Notes: generated by a model not told the origin, from the sequence alone. 64,000 bases of DNA from JACVRN01 sp036389255 (GCA_036389255.1 DASVQI010000036.1:186001-250000); one strand, 5' to 3'. Positions 1-7,618 are shown, counted from the stretch's first letter. Program-made: numbers and translations.

Positions 1-2
1 CA

Positions 3-311
3 TGGAATTTTGGGCCTGTTATTCCGCCGCTATATAATAGGCTGCGACAATACGGGAACGGAGAAGTAACAGACTTCATCCAGACGGATGAGCCTGAACC
101 GCAAGATGACTACACGAAACGCTTATTAAAGCGAGTCGTTGAAGTATATGGGGACATGACGGGGCCGCAAATGAGTTACCTTACGCATGCGGAAGGTACC
201 CCGTGGGATATAACTTGGAAGAAAGAGAAATTCGGCGTTATTGATAACAAGCTAATCCGCGAGCACTTCCTCAAGCTAAAGGCAGACGCCAATGCCAGAC
301 GAAAGCAATAA
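3..311 (+). CDS. Panacea (DUF4065/SocA-like) antitoxin-domain protein, 3' part only
   Basis: An open frame enters from the left edge in frame 3 and stops with TAA at 309-311, giving about 102 visible residues. It opens with WNFGPVIPPLYNRL, then has a charged helix, and later THAEGTPW. The W-x-FGPV-P-x-LY signature and the late L-TH-x5-PW block are hallmarks of the Panacea domain (DUF4065), known as a versatile antitoxin domain and from SocA/GepA-like proteins. The N-terminus lies outside the window, so any N-terminal DNA-binding or other domain cannot be seen. It overlaps the next gene by 20 nt, which implies translational coupling with the membrane protein. Function as an antitoxin is inferred from family and context; the domain call is fairly secure. 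Confidence 0.75.
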   Translation, partial: WNFGPVIPPLYNRLRQYGNGEVTDFIQTDEPEPQDDYTKRLLKRVVEVYGDMTGPQMSYLTHAEGTPWDITWKKEKFGVIDNKLIREHFLKLKADANARRKQ

Positions 312-714
312 CGAGCCGGTTCTCCCCGACATACCTGAACAGCCCGCCCCAGAACTTCCGAATATTTTAGAGGAAGAGGCTAATCCTCCTAACCTCGCCT
401 TACCCCTTAGCGGTTATCAGAGCGCCTATCGGTGGTATGAATTAGAGAGGCAGCGAGACCGGAATCGGGCCGAACGGGCGATGCTTTCACAAAGGAAAGC
501 ATATGCCATTGCCCTCTTCGGTCTGTCTGTTCTGTGGCTAGGCTTTATAGCGGTATTCTTATGGTGGGCCGGTAAGAAATGGTTAGTGGTTTCTGACCCT
601 GTATTAATTGCCTTAATTACTACCACCACCCTAAATGTTCTCGGTCTGTTCTATATCGTGGCAAGGTGGTTATTCCCGCAAACTCATGTAGAGATTAAAG
701 AGAGTAAGAAATAG
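292..714 (+). CDS. two-helix membrane protein, candidate toxin partner of the Panacea gene
   Basis: This 140-residue protein has an acidic, proline-rich N-terminal half (about 1-45), an Arg/Glu-rich amphipathic stretch (46-68), two hydrophobic segments (about 70-93 and 104-127) and a short charged tail ending KESKK. I recognise no catalytic motif. Its ATG lies 20 nt inside the end of the upstream Panacea gene, so the two are almost certainly one transcript. Panacea antitoxins are known to pair with several toxin classes, including small membrane proteins, so a membrane-acting toxin is the leading guess. An accessory membrane anchor unrelated to toxicity is the alternative. Base composition is AT-richer than the rest of the window, consistent with horizontal acquisition. 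Confidence 0.65.
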   Translation: MPDESNNEPVLPDIPEQPAPELPNILEEEANPPNLALPLSGYQSAYRWYELERQRDRNRAERAMLSQRKAYAIALFGLSVLWLGFIAVFLWWAGKKWLVVSDPVLIALITTTTLNVLGLFYIVARWLFPQTHVEIKESKK

Positions 715-716
715 AA

Positions 717-732
717 GGGGTCATAAGACCCC
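717..732. terminator. short hairpin after the Panacea/membrane gene pair
   Basis: GGGGTC, a 4-nt loop ATAA, and GACCCC form a 6-bp GC-rich stem immediately after the stop codon at 712-714. There is no T tract, so it may be a weak terminator or an mRNA-end structure. Confidence 0.3.
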
Positions 733-843
733 CTATGCAGCCTGACTATAGAACTTCGGCTTTATTCCGAGTTCATACATAGCGGATATTAGACAGCAGA
801 TGTTGTGACAAAGCAGAATAGAGCGTAACTTTGAAACGGTGGG
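733..843 (-). pseudogene. IS transposase C-terminal relic 1
   Basis: Read on the minus strand between in-frame stops, this fragment encodes a peptide containing SILLCHNICCLISAMYELGI. The CHN-(L/I)C-x-LI-x-AMYELGI-xP string is the usual C-terminal end of a family of DDE transposases in IS elements. Everything upstream of about the last 35 codons is missing, so this is a remnant and not a gene. A second, diverged copy lies at 1366-1479 in the same orientation. The IS family cannot be assigned from so little sequence. Confidence 0.6.
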
Positions 844-850
844 TTAGCTT

Positions 851-1084
851 ATGGCGAGCGAAAAAAACATGCGCATTATTCTGGCTGTGTTGCTGACGCC
901 TTTAATCTTAGCCTTGCTGACTGTCATATTCTTTCCGGTGCTGACAATCATATGCCCGTATCTGACTGCTCGATGTGTGGGTGAATGTCCCGGCAAATAC
1001 TGCTTTTTCATAGTTATGGGCATTAGCTTTACAGCTATCCTCATTGGTTTACTTCGCCTAACTAGCCGCAAGCGATACCAGTAG
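851..1084 (+). CDS. small two-helix membrane protein, unknown
   Basis: A 77-residue ORF with a hydrophobic segment at about 8-32, a cysteine-rich connector (CPYLTARCVGECPGKYC, four Cys) and a second hydrophobic segment at about 51-68, ending in a basic tail. A GGTGGG sequence sits 7 nt before the ATG. No family is recognised. It lies between the two transposase relics. An antisense ORF covers the same stretch, but the two clean hydrophobic helices favour this strand. It may be a real accessory gene or chance. Confidence 0.4.
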   Translation: MASEKNMRIILAVLLTPLILALLTVIFFPVLTIICPYLTARCVGECPGKYCFFIVMGISFTAILIGLLRLTSRKRYQ

Positions 1085-1118
1085 ACTTTATGGTCGAGTT
1101 AGGATTCTGGCCATAAAG

Positions 1119-1391
1119 TCACCGCGTCATAAGGCTTACTAAGAAAAATATTGCGATGAGGGAGAAGAACATTCCACCGACTATAGAGAAGGCAAGTGAT
1201 AAAGCATCATCCGTTCTCATCTCTTCCTTAGTCAATCGCCGTAATCCCCACCACACACGGCTTCGATTCCAGTTCCTTCGATTCCATCGGCGAAATCTTT
1301 TGCTGAAGACGTTAAGCCAGCAATAAGCGTTAATGGTGGTCAGGACGAAGATGCTAAAGAATGTATCAAAGTCCATTGATTTCATTTCCAA
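1119..1391 (-). CDS. small membrane protein with Trp/Arg-rich middle, unknown
   Basis: A 90-residue minus-strand ORF: a hydrophobic N-terminal stretch (about 8-27), a strongly basic, Trp-rich middle (about 31-60, with RRWNRRNWNRSRVWW) and a C-terminal hydrophobic helix (about 66-88). Internal ATGs at codons 3 and 6 are alternative starts. Its 5' end overlaps the 3' end of transposase relic 2 in another frame. No family is recognised. The two flanking helices and the composition make it plausible but unproven. Confidence 0.35.
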   Translation of the reverse strand: MEMKSMDFDTFFSIFVLTTINAYCWLNVFSKRFRRWNRRNWNRSRVWWGLRRLTKEEMRTDDALSLAFSIVGGMFFSLIAIFFLVSLMTR

Positions 1392-1479
1392 AATCCGGCT
1401 CTATCCCGAGTTCCTGCATAGATTGTATGACATAACAAAGGTTATAGCAGAGGATTTTACAATGGCCCTTGGAGGGTGA
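1366..1479 (-). pseudogene. IS transposase C-terminal relic 2
   Basis: Between minus-strand stops this stretch encodes HCKILCYNLCYVIQSMQELG followed by IEPDFGNE. It aligns column by column with relic 1 at 733-843 (CHN-LC-LI-MYELGI pattern) but is diverged, so the two are not a recent duplication. The rest of the transposase is absent. The recognisable part is roughly 1385-1470. Confidence 0.55.
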
Positions 1480-1487
1480 TTAAAGAA

Positions 1488-1511
1488 GGTGGGCGTTGTG
1501 TTATGCCCACC
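1488..1511. other. 7-bp hairpin GGTGGGC / GCCCACC
   Basis: A perfect 7-bp stem with a 10-nt loop in the gap between transposase relic 2 and the miniprotein gene. No gene is visible between 1480 and 1633. The function is unknown. Confidence 0.3.
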
Positions 1512-1633
1512 ACCAGCAGGAGGATTCGTCGTCTACGTTAAGGTTGATAAACGTTTAGCGCGTGGTGAAAGTTGCCGAAGAGTTTATGCAGTAGAGTGGC
1601 GCTCTACAAAAGTTTATCACTGTCGCTCCGGTG

Positions 1634-1738
1634 TCAGATTTCTATGAAGCGGTAGATGATTAGTATGGCGTAGATAAGACCGCCCAGCGCCAGCAGGAAG
1701 ATGATGGTTGAGATGGCTGTGAAGATTTTGTCGCCCAT
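1634..1738 (-). CDS. 34-residue single-helix membrane miniprotein
   Basis: On the minus strand an AAAGGAAAG Shine-Dalgarno sits just before ATG (start at 1738), and the frame runs 34 codons to TGA. The peptide starts MGDKIFTAISTIIFLL and continues as one hydrophobic span to residue about 29, then RFIEI. A short charged N-terminus, one transmembrane helix and a good ribosome-binding site at correct spacing argue for a real small protein. It lies 190 nt beyond the stop of the sigma54 regulator gene, same strand. Without homologues in hand the function is unknown. Confidence 0.5.
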   Translation of the reverse strand: MGDKIFTAISTIIFLLALGGLIYAILIIYRFIEI

Positions 1739-1927
1739 AGCAGCTTTCCTTTAATCGAACGGCAGCAGCGCGCCGACTCCTTCTATCGTCATTTGATGAA
1801 ATTTCGCGTAACCGTATTTTGACATAAAACCCGGCGCGATGCCTCATTAAATTCGCCTGTACGAGAAGTCTTAAGAAAGGGATTTTGTGCCCGCGTGATA
1901 CCGCGAGGCGGCGGCGGGGAATCTTTG

Positions 1928-4900
1928 TCAGCCAGTCGCGCTGAGGTCTTGGCCCGTTGGGCTCAGGTCGAGGCGTTCCAGCTTGAGGTAGAGGCCGCGT
2001 CGCGTGAGTCCAAGCTCGCGCGCCGCGCGAGAGATGTTGCCGCAGTGTTTGCGAAGCGCTTCGGCAATCATACGGCGCTCGACTTCGGCCAGCGCGTCAG
2101 CGAGCGTCATGCTTTCGCCTGAGCCGGAGGGAACTATTTGAGTGACGGTCGCGCCCGTGTTGTTCAGGGGCGTGCTGGTGCGCTTCAATTCAGGCGAGAG
2201 CTGGTCGGGCGTGATGGTGGTTCCGTCTTCCGCTCGCGCGACTATGCGCTGAATCTCGTTGCAGATCTGGCGCACGTTGCCCGGCCAGTCCGAAACCATC
2301 AGAAGGTCTACAGCCTGCGGCGTTATCTGTATGTCGCGGCGTCCGAACTTGGCCGAGTAATGGTTGATGTAGTAGTTGACGATGGTCGGAATCTCGCTTC
2401 GACGCTCTCTGAGCGGCGGAACCCGCAGCCGTATGACGTTCAGGCGATAGTACAGGTCTTCGCGGAACTTGCCCTGCGCCACCATCTCCTCAAGGTCTGT
2501 GTTGGTGGCGGCTATGATGCGAACGTCAACCTTGACGGGGCGCTGCTCGCCAAGGGGCTGAATCTCTCCCTCCTGCAAGAACCTGAGCAGCTTCGGCTGA
2601 ACGTCTATGGGAAGGTCGCCAATCTCGTCCAGAAAGAGCGTGCCGCCTGCGGCTGTGCGTATGACGCCGGGAGAATCCGCGACCGCTCCTGTGAACGCGC
2701 CGCGACGATAGCCGAAGAGATAGCCTTCCGTTAGCTCCTTCGGAACGGCCGTGCAGTTGAAGGGGACAAAGACCTTGTTGCGCCGCGATGAAAGAGCATG
2801 AATGGCGCGCGAGACAAGCTCCTTGCCGGTGCCGCTCTCGCCTGTTACCAGAACGGTCACGTCCGAAGAGCGAATCTTGTTGACCTCTTCGACGAGGCGC
2901 GTCATGGCCGGGCTCGAATGAATGAAGCCGGGCAGCAGGCTCTGGTCAACCAGAGTGGTCTGCTCCTGCGTGTCTCGCCCCGTGCGCTCACGGTCACGCA
3001 GCGCGCAGACATCCATGCCAAGCTCTACGACGCGCAGCAAGGGTTGGAGCGAAACGTTGTCAGGAAGCGTAGCGGCCGACTGGGGCGAGATGAAAAGCAC
3101 TGCGGGCTGCGCGTTGGCCGCGCGTAAATTAATAAGCGCGGCGTCCCGGCTTGCCGCGAACTCTTCGCGCTTGTGCTCGTCTACGGCGGCCTTAGCGTAC
3201 TCTTCCGTGAAGCGCGCCGCCTCCTGAGGCGTGCAGCCGTGCGAGATGACTGCCTTGTAAAGACCGTCTTCCGCAGGCTCGATTATGAGGACGCGGCCCG
3301 CGTGTGTCTCCTGATGAATGACGGCCGCCAGCTCGCGCAGCAGAAGCTCGCGCGAGGCCACGGCCTCCGTCAAGCGCAGCGTTAAGAGCTGCGAAAGCGC
3401 TGACTGCTCGTTGCGCCGCTCCGTCCTCGAATCGCGCTGCAATTCGCGCAGAGCTTCTTCGGCGCGCCCCAGCTTTAATTCCGCGCCAAGCTCTCTAAAG
3501 ACCATGGCCGCGAGCGTCAGGTGTTCTTCAGCGCGGTCAGGCTGAGAATGAGCGTAGGCAGAGCCCAGCCCGTAATGGGCCAGCGCGCCCCTGTAACGGT
3601 CTCCGAGCATGTCGAAGATGGAGACGCTGCGCCCGAAATGATGAACGGCCAGCGTGTAGTCTTTGCGCGCCAGCGCCAGCATTCCCTCAAGTCGCTGCGC
3701 CTCGCCCGCGAGCGCAAGGTCAGGCGCGCTCTCGGCCGTCTCTTCCGTCACGTGCTGTAGCTGTTCGGCGCATTCATCGAGCCGCCCCTGTTGCAGGTGT
3801 ATAGCCGCAAGCAGCAGGCGCGAGTCGCATAGGGCCTGTCGGTCGCCTATGCTCTCGGCCATCTCAAAAGCCTCTCGGCCCTCTTTGAGTGCGCGCCCGG
3901 CATCGCCCATAGCCAGATGACAGCGCCCGAGCGTGCGAAGAGCTTGGCCCGCGTACCACCTGTTGCCGTTCTCCGTGGCCAACGAGACGGCGCGCTCCAG
4001 ATATTTTTGTGCGTCTTCCAGATCGCCGCGCAGCATCCTCAGCTCGCCTAAGCTGTCCAGAATCATGGGCACCTTAGCGCCGCGCGCGTCGAACTCCGAA
4101 GCTACCGCAAGAGCCCGCTCTATGGCCGCCTGCGCTTTGTCCCACTCGCCAACCAGAATCAGGTTGATGCCCAGATTGTTATAGCAGTCGGCTGTGTGTA
4201 CCTTGTGGTCTGTGCGCTCGTAGTAGCCTATGGCCTTTTCCAGATAGCGTATGCCTTCGTGCGGGCGCTTCAAAAACCAGCAGGCCCCGGCCATGTTTGT
4301 GTAAATCTTGCCAAGCAGGTAGGAGGCCGGATGGTCACCGGCCAGCTTCAATGCCTGCTCGAAATTGTTGAGGCTGGATTCGTAGTCGCCCGCAAGCATC
4401 TCCGCCCCGGCGATGCCGAAATATGCTTCGGCCATGCCGCGCCACGAGCCTTCATGACGGAAATGCTCAAGCGCCTTTGTAGAGTGGTCGCGCGCTATGG
4501 GATATTCGCTGATGCTTCGATAGACGCGCGCGAGCGCAAGATAGACGGAGCCGCGCTGCTCGTCGCTCCCTTTCTCCGTCACGTCGCGTAGGACTCCGTT
4601 GAGCAGGGCCACGGCCTTGGGGTGGTCACCGGCGTAGTTGTATGAGAGGCCAATCTGCACGCGCAACGCTATCTGCGCGGCTTCGTCCAGACGCGCACGG
4701 GCCTCAGCCGTCTCGTACATGGCCACTGCATCGAGCGACTCTTTATAGTGGCCCTTCATCTCCAGCGCTGCTGAAAGAGCGCAGCGAGCCATGGCAAGCT
4801 GAGAGGGGTCGTGACGCGCCACGCGCAGAAGCTGCGACAGTCGCGCCTCTGCCTCAATGGGCAGGCCCTGGTCGAGCAGTACGTGTATGGCTTCAAGCTC

Positions 4901-5041
4901 GTTGGCAAGAGCCTCGCGCGTCATAGACGCACGCCCACGCGACCGTATACGCTCTCGCGCCGCTTCCAGATTAACTATGCCGGAAGTGGCTGCGACATTC
5001 TCTTTATTCGCATTGTGGCTTATGTGCGAATCCTTTGCCAT
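1928..5041 (-). CDS. TPR-domain sigma54-dependent transcriptional activator
   Basis: This 1037-residue protein is an enhancer-binding activator for sigma54 RNA polymerase. The N-terminal half (about 60-540) is a run of TPR-like helical repeats (many A-x3-Y/G-x6-A patterns). A GAF-like sensory region follows (about 550-700). The AAA+ domain (about 715-945) has Walker A GESGTGKE, the sigma54-contact loop GAFTGA, Walker B TLFLDEIGD and the arginine-finger segment FREDLYYRLNV. A Fis-type helix-turn-helix ends it (about 990-1030, NISRAARELGLTRRGLYLKL). The TPR array in place of a receiver domain suggests control by protein partners, not phosphorylation. It reads away from ffh across a 382-nt gap, and no clear Shine-Dalgarno precedes its ATG. 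Its targets cannot be told from the window. Confidence 0.93.
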   Translation of the reverse strand: MAKDSHISHNANKENVAATSGIVNLEAARERIRSRGRASMTREALANELEAIHVLLDQGLPIEAEARLSQLLRVARHDPSQLAMARCALSAALEMKGHYKESLDAVAMYETAEARARLDEAAQIALRVQIGLSYNYAGDHPKAVALLNGVLRDVTEKGSDEQRGSVYLALARVYRSISEYPIARDHSTKALEHFRHEGSWRGMAEAYFGIAGAEMLAGDYESSLNNFEQALKLAGDHPASYLLGKIYTNMAGACWFLKRPHEGIRYLEKAIGYYERTDHKVHTADCYNNLGINLILVGEWDKAQAAIERALAVASEFDARGAKVPMILDSLGELRMLRGDLEDAQKYLERAVSLATENGNRWYAGQALRTLGRCHLAMGDAGRALKEGREAFEMAESIGDRQALCDSRLLLAAIHLQQGRLDECAEQLQHVTEETAESAPDLALAGEAQRLEGMLALARKDYTLAVHHFGRSVSIFDMLGDRYRGALAHYGLGSAYAHSQPDRAEEHLTLAAMVFRELGAELKLGRAEEALRELQRDSRTERRNEQSALSQLLTLRLTEAVASRELLLRELAAVIHQETHAGRVLIIEPAEDGLYKAVISHGCTPQEAARFTEEYAKAAVDEHKREEFAASRDAALINLRAANAQPAVLFISPQSAATLPDNVSLQPLLRVVELGMDVCALRDRERTGRDTQEQTTLVDQSLLPGFIHSSPAMTRLVEEVNKIRSSDVTVLVTGESGTGKELVSRAIHALSSRRNKVFVPFNCTAVPKELTEGYLFGYRRGAFTGAVADSPGVIRTAAGGTLFLDEIGDLPIDVQPKLLRFLQEGEIQPLGEQRPVKVDVRIIAATNTDLEEMVAQGKFREDLYYRLNVIRLRVPPLRERRSEIPTIVNYYINHYSAKFGRRDIQITPQAVDLLMVSDWPGNVRQICNEIQRIVARAEDGTTITPDQLSPELKRTSTPLNNTGATVTQIVPSGSGESMTLADALAEVERRMIAEALRKHCGNISRAARELGLTRRGLYLKLERLDLSPTGQDLSATG

Positions 5042-5352
5042 TAGAGTTTAATTCAGACGCTCAAGAAAAGCCCGGACTCTACTAAAAGAACGAATCCAGA
5101 GACACTTTCACTTTTACCTTTGTTCGCCGGGACTGGGATGAGGTTAAAGGGAAACTGATTCAAACACTCCCACGAGTTGAACCGTTTCCTTCAAAAGATA
5201 GCTCGCCCTTACGAGACAGAATGTAGCACACGCTGGGCCAAAGCGTCCACCCTTAAGCTCAACTCTGGCCGGAATTTAACCCACTCGGCCCGCTCTGTAG
5301 CTAAGGACTTGTCAGACCGGGCCGAAAGTTTACCGGCCACGCACCCGTCACC
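5042..5352. other. divergent intergenic region between sigma54 regulator and ffh
   Basis: No convincing coding frame is present. It contains an 8-bp dyad, TCGGCCCG at 5285-5292 and CGGGCCGA at 5318-5325 (25-nt loop), just upstream of the probable ffh promoter; this could be an operator or a structured leader. I looked for an SRP RNA-like core here and did not find one. Confidence 0.4.
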
Positions 5353-5382
5353 TTGACACGACAATAAGCCCGTAGGTATCAT
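5353..5382 (+). promoter_or_regulatory. sigma70-type promoter for ffh operon
   Basis: A perfect -35 TTGACA at 5353-5358 and -10 TATCAT at 5377-5382 (one mismatch to TATAAT) are 18 bp apart. Transcription would begin near 5389, about 35 nt before the ffh ATG. Confidence 0.5.
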
Positions 5383-5423
5383 CAGCGTTTCCGTTTAAGG
5401 CACGGAAGTTCGCCTATACGAGT

Positions 5424-6947
5424 ATGTTCGAGTCTTTATCCGACAAATTAAAGCGCACTTTAAAGAACCTTCGCGGCGAGGGTGTGCTGACGCCCGCGCA
5501 CGTTGACGCCGCGCTTAGAGAGATTCGACTGGCTCTATTGGAAGCCGACGTTAACTACAAGGTCGCCAAGGATTTCATCAACGCCGTCAAAGAGAAGGCG
5601 GAAGGCCAGCAGGTCTGGCAGGATTTAAAGCCGTCGGAGCAGGTGGTCAAGATTGTCTTTGACGAGTTGGTAGACCTGCTCGGCGGAACAAGCTCTAGGC
5701 TGGTCTTTACGAAGACGAGCCCGAACGTCGTCATGATAGTCGGCCTGCAAGGCTCCGGAAAGACAACGAGCACGGGGAAGATTGCGCTCTGGCTGGCGAA
5801 GAATCAGGAGCGCAAGCCGCTTCTGGTCTCAACGGACGTTTACCGCCCCGCCGCGCGCGAGCAGTTGAAGGTCATAGCAAAGGCCACGGGACAGTCAATC
5901 TTCGAGATGACGGAGACGAACGACCCCCTGACCTTGACGCGCGAAGCCTTCAAATACGCACAGCAGACGGGCTACGACACGCTCCTGATAGACACTGCGG
6001 GCCGCCTTCACATTGACGACCAGTTGATGGAAGAGCTTGTCAACATCAAGACCGAGACGCGCCCGGTTGAGATTCTCTTCGTGGCCGACGCCATGACGGG
6101 ACAGGACGCAGTACGCTCTGCCGAAGAGTTTCACAGGCAGATAGGCATCACGGGCGTCGTGCTGACGAAGATGGACGGCGACGCGCGCGGCGGCGCTTCG
6201 CTCTCAATCAAGCAGGTGACGGGGCAGCCCGTCAAGTTCGTAGGCGTAGGCGAAAAGTATGACGCGCTTGAGCCTTTTTACCCGGAGCGCATAGCACAGC
6301 GAATTCTGGGCATGGGCGACGTGCTTTCGCTCATAGAAGAAGTACAGTCCAAGGTTGACCAATCGGAGGCGGAAGAGCAGCTCAAGAAGATACAGAAGAA
6401 CGAGTTCACGCTGGACGATTTCCGCAAGCAGTTGCGTCAGGTCAAGCGCCTCGGCTCCTTCTCGAAAATCATGAAGCTTTTGCCCGACCAGCTCCTCGGC
6501 GGCATAGGAATGCCGGATTTGACCGAAGAACAGTCGGCGCAGATGGAGAAGGAACTCAAGCGCACGGAAGCCATCATTGACTCCATGACCAACGAGGAGC
6601 GCTCAGACCACCGCATACTGAATGCTAATCGTCGTCGCAGGATAGCGCGCGGCTCCGGCACGCAGGTCGCGGAAGTCAACGCCCTGATTAAGCAGTACAC
6701 GGAGATGCGTCAAATGATGCGACAACTCTCCGGCACGGGGCTCTTCGGCGCTGCCGGAGGCGGCGGTGGAGGTGGCGGCGGCTTGAAGGGCAAGATGATG
6801 CGGCGCATGGCGGGCATGATGGGCATGCCGGACATGAGCGGCCTGATGGGCGGAAACGGCGAAGACGGCGACATGGCTCTGCCGCAACTGCCCGGCGCAC
6901 CAAGCCGCAAGAAGCTGAAGAAGAAGCGTAAGAAGAAGAAACGTTAA
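5424..6947 (+). CDS. ffh: signal recognition particle GTPase Ffh
   Basis: This is the SRP54-family GTPase that binds signal peptides on ribosomes and targets them to FtsY. The 507-residue protein has an N-domain four-helix bundle (1-90), a G-domain with P-loop GLQGSGKTTSTGK (from about residue 107), DVYRPAAREQL, DTAGR and TKMDGDARGG, and a Met-rich M domain (about 330-505). The M domain carries an uninterrupted glycine run and MMRRMAGMMGM, and the protein ends in a dense lysine tail. The glycine run and Lys-rich end are longer than in E. coli Ffh (453 residues). It heads the rpsP-khpA-rimM-trmD-rplS cluster, a common bacterial arrangement. Confidence 0.98.
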   Translation: MFESLSDKLKRTLKNLRGEGVLTPAHVDAALREIRLALLEADVNYKVAKDFINAVKEKAEGQQVWQDLKPSEQVVKIVFDELVDLLGGTSSRLVFTKTSPNVVMIVGLQGSGKTTSTGKIALWLAKNQERKPLLVSTDVYRPAAREQLKVIAKATGQSIFEMTETNDPLTLTREAFKYAQQTGYDTLLIDTAGRLHIDDQLMEELVNIKTETRPVEILFVADAMTGQDAVRSAEEFHRQIGITGVVLTKMDGDARGGASLSIKQVTGQPVKFVGVGEKYDALEPFYPERIAQRILGMGDVLSLIEEVQSKVDQSEAEEQLKKIQKNEFTLDDFRKQLRQVKRLGSFSKIMKLLPDQLLGGIGMPDLTEEQSAQMEKELKRTEAIIDSMTNEERSDHRILNANRRRRIARGSGTQVAEVNALIKQYTEMRQMMRQLSGTGLFGAAGGGGGGGGGLKGKMMRRMAGMMGMPDMSGLMGGNGEDGDMALPQLPGAPSRKKLKKKRKKKKR

Positions 6948-6954
6948 AAGCAGC

Positions 6955-7021
6955 GATAGGTGACGAGTGGAAAGATAAGCTCTGTTTTTAACTCGTCACT
7001 TGTCACTCATCACTTATCACT
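6955..7021. repeat. heptamer-repeat dyad (ACTYRTC units)
   Basis: The right arm at 6991-7021 is four back-to-back 7-mers, ACTCGTC ACTTGTC and ACTCATC ACTTATC, followed by ACT. The left arm at about 6955-6968 is a shorter partial complement. It fills the ffh-rpsP gap just before the rpsP Shine-Dalgarno. The same unit (complement GTGAYRA/GTGACRA) recurs at 21803-21867. Confidence 0.7.
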
Positions 7022-7039
7022 GTTTTTGGAGGAAGAGAG

Positions 7040-7315
7040 TTGTTAGCCATTAGATTAATGCGCATGGGCGCTAAGAAGAGACCTTCGTACCGCGTTGTGG
7101 TGAAGGAAAAGCTTTCCAAGCGCGACGGCGCGTACCTCGAGAACCTTGGGACTTACAACCCAATCGGCAAAGAGGGCGCGGAGATTAACCTGAACGACGA
7201 GCGCGTTCAGTACTGGCTGAGCCGTGGCGCGCAGCCGACCGAAACCGTCCGCCGACTGATTAAGCAGAAAGCCAAAACGAGTCGAGAGAGCACTGAGAAT
7301 CTGGAGAGTCAGTAA
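7040..7315 (+). CDS. rpsP: 30S ribosomal protein bS16
   Basis: This small-subunit protein of 91 residues begins MLAIRLMRMGAKKRPSYRVV, the family's conserved opening, followed by LGTYNPIG, typical of bS16. The start is TTG at 7040, chosen because GGAGGAAG (7027-7034) lies just upstream and because the conserved N-terminus begins there; the first ATG (seven codons in) would cut off the first beta strand. The C-terminal tail (KAKTSRESTENLESQ) is variable in the family. A heptamer-type dyad overlaps its stop codon. It is the second gene of the translation cluster. Confidence 0.97.
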   Translation: MLAIRLMRMGAKKRPSYRVVVKEKLSKRDGAYLENLGTYNPIGKEGAEINLNDERVQYWLSRGAQPTETVRRLIKQKAKTSRESTENLESQ

Positions 7316-7359
7316 AGACTCTTACTCTCCGGACTCGAAAGATTCTACAGACTCTCCAG
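7301..7359. repeat. imperfect dyad with heptamer-like arms overlapping rpsP stop
   Basis: The left arm at 7301-7320 (CTGGAGAGTC...) is complemented by the right arm at 7340-7359 (...GACTCTCCAG), about 16 of 20 positions pairing. The intervening sequence carries more ACTCTCC-type units. It fills the rpsP-khpA gap and extends into the rpsP tail, so the last rpsP codons are written in the repeat. Confidence 0.55.
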
Positions 7360-7368
7360 ACCTATTTT

Positions 7369-7602
7369 ATGAGAGAGACCGTCGAGATGCTCGTGAAAGC
7401 CCTCGTTGACGACGAGGCGGGTGTGGACGTGCGCGAGGTGGATCGCGGCGGGCAGACCACCATGATTGAGGTGCGCGTCTCAGCCGAAGACATGGGAAAG
7501 ATTATAGGGCGGCAGGGGCGCACGGTTCGCGCTCTGCGCGCTCTGCTTCATGCCGCGAGCATGAAGGGCAAGCGCCGTTACATTCTGGAAATCGTTGAAT
7601 GA
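7369..7602 (+). CDS. khpA: KH-domain RNA-binding protein KhpA
   Basis: A 77-residue single-KH protein (UPF0109). The KH signature is complete: an IIGRQGRTVRALRALL core with GxxG (GRQG) loop, preceded by IEVRVSAEDMGK and followed by RRYILEIVE. In other bacteria KhpA works with KhpB as an RNA chaperone affecting cell division and translation. It lies between rpsP and rimM, the position seen in many genomes. Its final codons overlap the longest possible rimM frame. Confidence 0.95.
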   Translation: MRETVEMLVKALVDDEAGVDVREVDRGGQTTMIEVRVSAEDMGKIIGRQGRTVRALRALLHAASMKGKRRYILEIVE

Positions 7603-7618
7603 GCGAAGAGGCTCTGCC

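Noticed and set aside
2138..2734. Plus-strand frame of 198 codons opposite the sigma54 AAA+ domain
   Set aside because: Shadow of the AAA+ domain codons; no ribosome-binding site and no domain.
5042..5423. Possible SRP RNA gene next to ffh
   Set aside because: I looked for the conserved GGAAGCAGC-type tetraloop core and symmetric loop and did not find it; only a small GC dyad is present.
6991..7021. CRISPR-like array
   Set aside because: The units are 7 nt long without spacers, so they are tandem quasi-repeats, not CRISPR repeats.
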